A stretch of DNA of 64,000 nt. Source: Ministeria vibrans ATCC 50519. Its lineage: Eukaryota; Opisthokonta; Filasterea. The position numbers and the translations under genes are program-made. The stretch is from NCBI GenBank assembly GCA_943704425.1, contig CALSCP010002411.1, positions 21,806 through 85,805 on the forward strand, given 5' to 3'. Below the pieces are notes generated by a model that searched no databases, was not told the DNA's origin, and saw only the letters and a list, made by a program, of their open reading frames with translations. The first letter of the stretch is position 1; the number at the start of each line of letters is the position of its first letter. Positions 59,933 through 64,000 of this stretch are shown here, piece after piece.

Positions 59933-61492
59933 ATGCCGCTCTTGCCGGCGGACGAGCGACGTGTGGAAAACATCTTGTCAGAGGTGTGAACAACGAAGGA
60001 ATGCGTGTTTATGTGGTTGACATTTACTTGTGATGCAAAGGCGATTTCGCGTGCAGACGCCGACACTGCTTCCATGTGTGTCTCTGTGCTGCTTCAGAGG
60101 TGCGTAACGACGCGTGGTGGTTGACGAGCGTGTTTTAGAGGGGCGACTTTTGTCTCAAACAGGTTGACTTGTAGAGGGTCGCAGAGCTCGACGTTGGCGA
60201 TTGAGGTGCGAAGTGTGTAGCGGATAGTATGATTTTATGATGCTGAGCCGTCTTTTCAGAGTGCGCTCGAGTTACTGCGGCAGAGTCAAGCTGGGGTTCA
60301 CGTTGTGCGTCGATTCTATCGACTTTTGTCCATTGCAGCGTCTCGAAGTGTAAGAAGGAGGGAGGGGCAGAGGCTGAGACTGATTGTGTTGTGTTTGATC
60401 GCACAGCCCGACGAGATGTGTCGAATTGTGTTAGAGGAGATTTTGTTTGTTGCGCAGCGAGTGAGCCACGACGAGGCGTACAGTCAGCTGAGTGAGTAAG
60501 CAACACATTGTGCGTGTGAGAGGCAATCATTCGTTCTTTGTGCATAGTCGTCTTCTGGTCGAGCCGTTCAAGTCGAATGCGACTCTCTTAGTGCACGCTG
60601 GACTTATTGCGCGCTCAGTGAAAGGTAAGGATTGAGGAACGAGAGCGAACGCAGTAGATTATAGATTTGGTTTCTTCACTTAGCAAACCGAACAACACAG
60701 TTGGAGTATTTTCGACGGGCGTTTGAGGAGAGTGATTCCTCGCGCGAGCTGTCGGCGACGCAAGTGAGTGCAACGCTGTCGACCTACATTGACGTAAGAA
60801 CTCGATTGTATTCAAAAGAGACAGAGATTTGTGGAGTCAAGGATAAACGCGTCTGCCTGTAGACGCTTCTTGAGGATGGCCAGACACGCGAGGCACTGAG
60901 TCTTGTGCGACGCCAAAGCGCACGTCACCCGGCCAATGCGATTGTACTTGAGTACGCCTCATACACGCCTTTTGTTCGTCTATCTGATTGGTACTGGTGT
61001 AGACAGCACTTGCGGGTTGTTCGCAGTCACTTTACACACCTCAGCAATGAGTTTGTGGCACAATGGAACCGATTGGTGCTGCTCGCGCCGGCGTCGGCAT
61101 TCCTGGCCCTCGAAGGTGCGCCTGTGCGGCCCTCCGATACTTCTCCTTTGCAGCTGCTGCACCTCTTTGCACATCTTGCGTGCGCCCCGGCGGTCCCTGC
61201 CGACCCACACTGGAATGCTCTGATGCTTCTTTTGACCCAAATTGACTCAAGGTGTGTGCGTGCCTGTCAACGTCTTCTCCTTTGTTTGACTGTGCGCTTT
61301 GGTTGTAGTGTGATTGAGCGGGTGTACAGCGCCATGTGCCGTCGCTGCCCCCACTTTGCCAGTGTGGTGTTTGCGCTTCCACCCATGTGCGCAGGCAGTG
61401 CGACGGTACATGTGGAGGGTGCACGCGTATTAGCCGCCATTGTGGGCCACGACGAGTATGTTGCCGCTGCCGATCGACTCCTCAGGCCCTGA
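59933..61492 (+). CDS. helical-repeat protein, possibly TAF1A-like
   Basis: Exons 59933-59983, 60041-60103 (boundary uncertain), 60260-60349, 60407-60495, 60548-60624, 60684-60793, 60863-61251, 61309-61492; 350 aa. The protein is all-helical with repeat-like units: SALELLRQSQAGVHVVRRFY, EMCRIVLEEILFVAQRVS, LLVEPFKSNATLLVHAG, QLEYFRRAFEESDSSRE, STYIDTLLEDGQTREALSLV, RHPANAIVLEYAS. The order (short helical repeats, then a P-x-NAHIYLY-like phrase) recalls the Pol I factor TAF1A, but similarity is weak and this name is only a suggestion. The last intron (57 nt) is in frame and could be retained. Confidence 0.5.
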
Positions 61493-61620
61493 AGTTAGGA
61501 GGGACACTATGTGAATGATTCACGAGGACTCACGAGGACTCACGAGGACCTTCTAGTTGGTCTGTCTCACTGTCTCAATCGAAATGTCTTAAAGGAAATT
61601 TTGATGAATTTAAACAAGAT

Positions 61621-62555
61621 TTAAAACTTCATGGTGTGGGGGTACTGGCCCTTGGAGAGGGCGAAGCGGGCAGTAAGGTAGGCGGCGAGGCCACTGACGG
61701 GGCTGATGGCAGCCATGAGAGCCTTGTCAACGACCTTCTGGTCGGCCACACGCGAAGCGTCAGTTGTCTTGGCGGGCTTCTCGGCGTTGAGGAACTCAGC
61801 GTCCGACTTGGCGGGCGCAGCGGCAGCCACATGCGCAAAGTACTTGTCGTCGAACTTGGACACGTCAACCTTGCTCACGTCAACCTTCACACACATATAT
61901 AAATGAGCGAAAAAAAAAAAGAGGAAGAAAGTATAACAAAAATAAATTTACCTTGGTGGAGGTGGCGATGACATAGGCGGCGTTGACACGGCGGAGAGGA
62001 ACACCGTTGAGGCCGAAGGGACCGTTAACAAGGAGAAGACCCGACGCGAGGTGCTTGAGGACGACCACACGGTGGCCACGGAAAGCACCCGAGAGCATGA
62101 TGGCGATGGTGCCGGGGGTCAAGCTCGCGCGCAGCTTCATGGCGCGCTGGGCCTTGCGCACGGGGCACGGCTTCGCAACATCAACAGCGGGGTAGAAGCG
62201 GGACGCCTTCTGTGCCACAGAGCGCGTCTTTCCGTTGTTATCACCGCCGATCTGAGAGGGGCAGTGAGAGAGAGAGAGAGCGAGAAAGAATCAGTGGTAA
62301 AAAAAAGGAAAAAAAAAAAAAAGGCGCAAGGAGATGAGTAAAAAGGAATGAATAGAGGGTGTGAGGATGAAAGGAGACTGAATCGATGGCAGGGAGGGCA
62401 CGCACCTGCTTGGTCTTGGGAGCAACAACTTCGGCAGCCTTCTTAGCGATGGCCACACGCTTGCGCTTGTACAGACCCTTCTTCTTGTACGAAGCGCTGC
62501 GCGAAAGCTTCATGACGCCATTGGCGATGGCGGAGTTGCGCGACGACTTGCCCAT
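61621..62555 (-). CDS. RPL6: 60S ribosomal protein eL6
   Basis: Large-subunit ribosomal protein. Exons 62406-62555, 61952-62251, 61621-61884; 237 aa. Basic N-terminus ([19 protein letters not shown]), then [68 protein letters not shown] and the C-terminal [18 protein letters not shown], each matching eL6. The last exon begins with a small in-frame duplication ([10 protein letters not shown]). Upstream DNA is AG-rich. Confidence 0.96.
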
Positions 62556-63503
62556 TTTTATAATGCTACAGGAGAGAAGGGCGAGGAGAGGAGAGAAGGG
62601 GAGAGGAAGAGGTGAGGAGAGAAAAGAGAGAGTTAGTGAAAAGAGAAATCAAAAAAGACAAAGAAAGGCGGTAGTGCGGCCACAAGACATGGATAGGTAG
62701 CAGAGTAGAATGGGTGCTGTGGGCGATGCACATGCGAAAGCTTGGAACAAAAGGTTGCCAACAGATTTTTTGGACAGACAACGAAAAAAAAAAAATCCTC
62801 GTGTCAGACTCAAGCGATGTGGGGTGCTTCTTTTGCCTTGAGTACGCGGCAAAGGTGTCCAAACAAGCGGGAAAGCAAGCGGCGAGCAGAAAGAGCAGCC
62901 AAGGCGGCTGGCACGCGTGACGACGACCCAATGGGAATTTGACCAGCGAGCATTTCACACGACCCGTCGAGGCCACACAGCGGCCAGAGCTGGTGCAGAA
63001 CGACAAGGTGCGCCGGACGGCAAGCACCAATGACACAGACAACGACGTCTCATGGTTTCTGCAGTCGACGCGTTTTTTTTTTTTTTTTTTTTTTTTTTTT
63101 CAAAGTGGTTCAAGCGCACACCCAGTCAGCACCCTCCCACACTCCTCTGACAACAACAAAGCGATAGAGACACTGTCACAAAGTTACCCACCAAAAAGAG
63201 ACAAATTCGAGAGACCGATCGAAAATCATTCGCAATTCGAGTAGAGTCAATTGACCAAACTCGAAGTGAACTCGAAAGTGCGACCAAAGTGCGACCAAAG
63301 TGCTCCCTGAAGCCCCACTGTCAGGCCACTGACGGGCCCACTTAAGGCTCCAAATTACTATGTAAAGTGTTTTGACCAGGGTAGTAAAAATAAAAGAGTA
63401 AATTGGTCCTCCCAAGGGCACTGAGTAAAATAAATTGGCTTTTATTTTTATTTACAATTTATTTACATAGTAAATTTGGAGTAGATCATTACAAGATAGT
63501 TTA
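62556..63503. other. intergenic, no gene seen
   Basis: About 950 bp: AG-rich DNA near the eL6 promoter, a T28 run at 63073-63100, a tandem GTGCGACCAAA duplication near 63280, and AT-rich sequence before the next 3' end. No supported coding sequence. Confidence 0.55.
63073..63100. repeat. T28 homopolymer
   Basis: Pure T run preceded by CGACGCG; could mark the tail of a retroposed sequence on the minus strand, but no body was recognised. Confidence 0.85.
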
Positions 63504-63999
63504 TCACTTTGGATTGTCGAACATGGTCCAGTTGAAGTCTCTGGGTGGGTAGTACGTGATGTTGGTGTGGAGGAATGTGTTGCGGATGACAGTCTTGGGA
63601 AGCATTGAGCTACGGTCACCCTTCCAAGCTTGTTTCGGGACCTTGTTGACGCGCTTAACCCCGCACTGTGTCGGAACGAAAGCACCGACTCGACGTACAA
63701 CACGGCGCAAAACAGATTCGGTTCGTTTCTCCCAGTAGTCGGCCAACGAGAACGTCTCGTCACCGACCTTAGGCTTGCGCCGGAGCCACGGGAGAAGAGT
63801 CGGCATCGCCAGCCGTCGAATACGTGCATCTTCTCTCCGCTCCTCATCTTCGGCGTCGCCTTCATCATCGTCGAGCTCCTCTTCCTCCTCTTCTTCTTCA
63901 TCATCCTCCGAGATGGCCATAAAGGCATCGACAGCAGACTGGTTCTCCTGTGCACGCCGTGCTCGCTTGGTCGTCAGACGCCCTTCATTGCCATTGATC
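63504..63999 (-). CDS. unidentified acidic protein, C-terminal part, continues past window
   Basis: Open in one frame from the window edge to a stop at 63504. It reads RLTTKRARRAQENQSAVDAF, a long Glu/Asp run, then RREDARIRRLAMPTLLPWLR, FSLADYWEKRTESVLRRVV, and a C-terminus YYPPRDFNWTMFDNPK. A basic-then-acidic layout suggests a nuclear protein. I do not recognise the family, and no start is visible in the window. Confidence 0.55.
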   Translation of the reverse strand, partial: INGNEGRLTTKRARRAQENQSAVDAFMAISEDDEEEEEEEELDDDEGDAEDEERREDARIRRLAMPTLLPWLRRKPKVGDETFSLADYWEKRTESVLRRVVRRVGAFVPTQCGVKRVNKVPKQAWKGDRSSMLPKTVIRNTFLHTNITYYPPRDFNWTMFDNPK

Positions 64000-64000
64000 A

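Overview
The window is eukaryotic nuclear DNA. Nearly every gene is broken by short GT-AG introns (about 40-500 nt), there is no operon structure or Shine-Dalgarno signal, and genes lie close together on both strands. Several gene pairs are divergent with only 100-330 bp between start codons. Two 10-N assembly gaps are present. The gene content points to a unicellular relative of animals (Holozoa): an NF-kappaB with Rel-homology, IPT and ankyrin modules, an ADAM10/17-type protein, a PLC-delta-like protein and TMEM50. It also points to a cell that builds cilia: ZMYND10, NPHP4 and NEK2, with a CXorf65-type protein as weaker support. I cannot name the species.

Layout, left to right: CaCA-type cation exchanger (3' part) at 0-2.2 kb; sorbitol dehydrogenase-like enzyme at 2.3-3.6 kb; truncated ADAM-like gene at 3.7-4.9 kb; ZMYND10 at 5.3-7.8 kb; a gene-poor stretch; a small SP-RING gene and NUB1-like gene, divergent, at 9.0-11.6 kb; CXorf65-like gene at 11.7-12.3 kb. 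At 12.3-14.2 kb the 3' half of an ARSK-like sulfatase abuts the 5' half of GUCD1 across a long CA microsatellite. Next come a WD40 gene (14.3-16.1), a methyltransferase (16.2-17.1), TMEM50 (17.3-18.1), a PhzF/PBLD-type protein (18.4-19.7), a small two-TM protein (20.1-20.6), NF-kappaB (20.7-23.6) diverging from a HEAT-repeat protein (23.9-26.8), a protein built of two copies of an unknown domain (27.0-28.8) diverging from an Mpv17/PXMP2 protein (28.9-29.7), and an unidentified 245-aa protein (29.7-30.6).

The second half holds a very large claudin-like four-TM scaffold with repeated YDDIP motifs (30.8-36.3) diverging from a complete sulfatase (36.5-39.1), SMC4 (39.5-44.3), a mitochondrial coiled-coil protein (44.6-45.4) diverging from PPP4C (45.6-48.0), a PLC-like protein lacking its calcium ligands (48.2-51.6), NPHP4 (52.5-57.3), NEK2 (57.4-59.8) diverging from a helical-repeat, possibly TAF1A-like protein (59.9-61.5), ribosomal protein eL6 (61.6-62.6) and the 3' end of an unidentified acidic protein (63.5-64.0).

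Exon coordinates come from reading splice sites (GT...AG), codon phase and family conservation by eye. Exon lengths were checked for phase consistency in all multi-exon models, but none is supported by transcript data. Gene symbols denote family resemblance recalled from knowledge; no database search was run.
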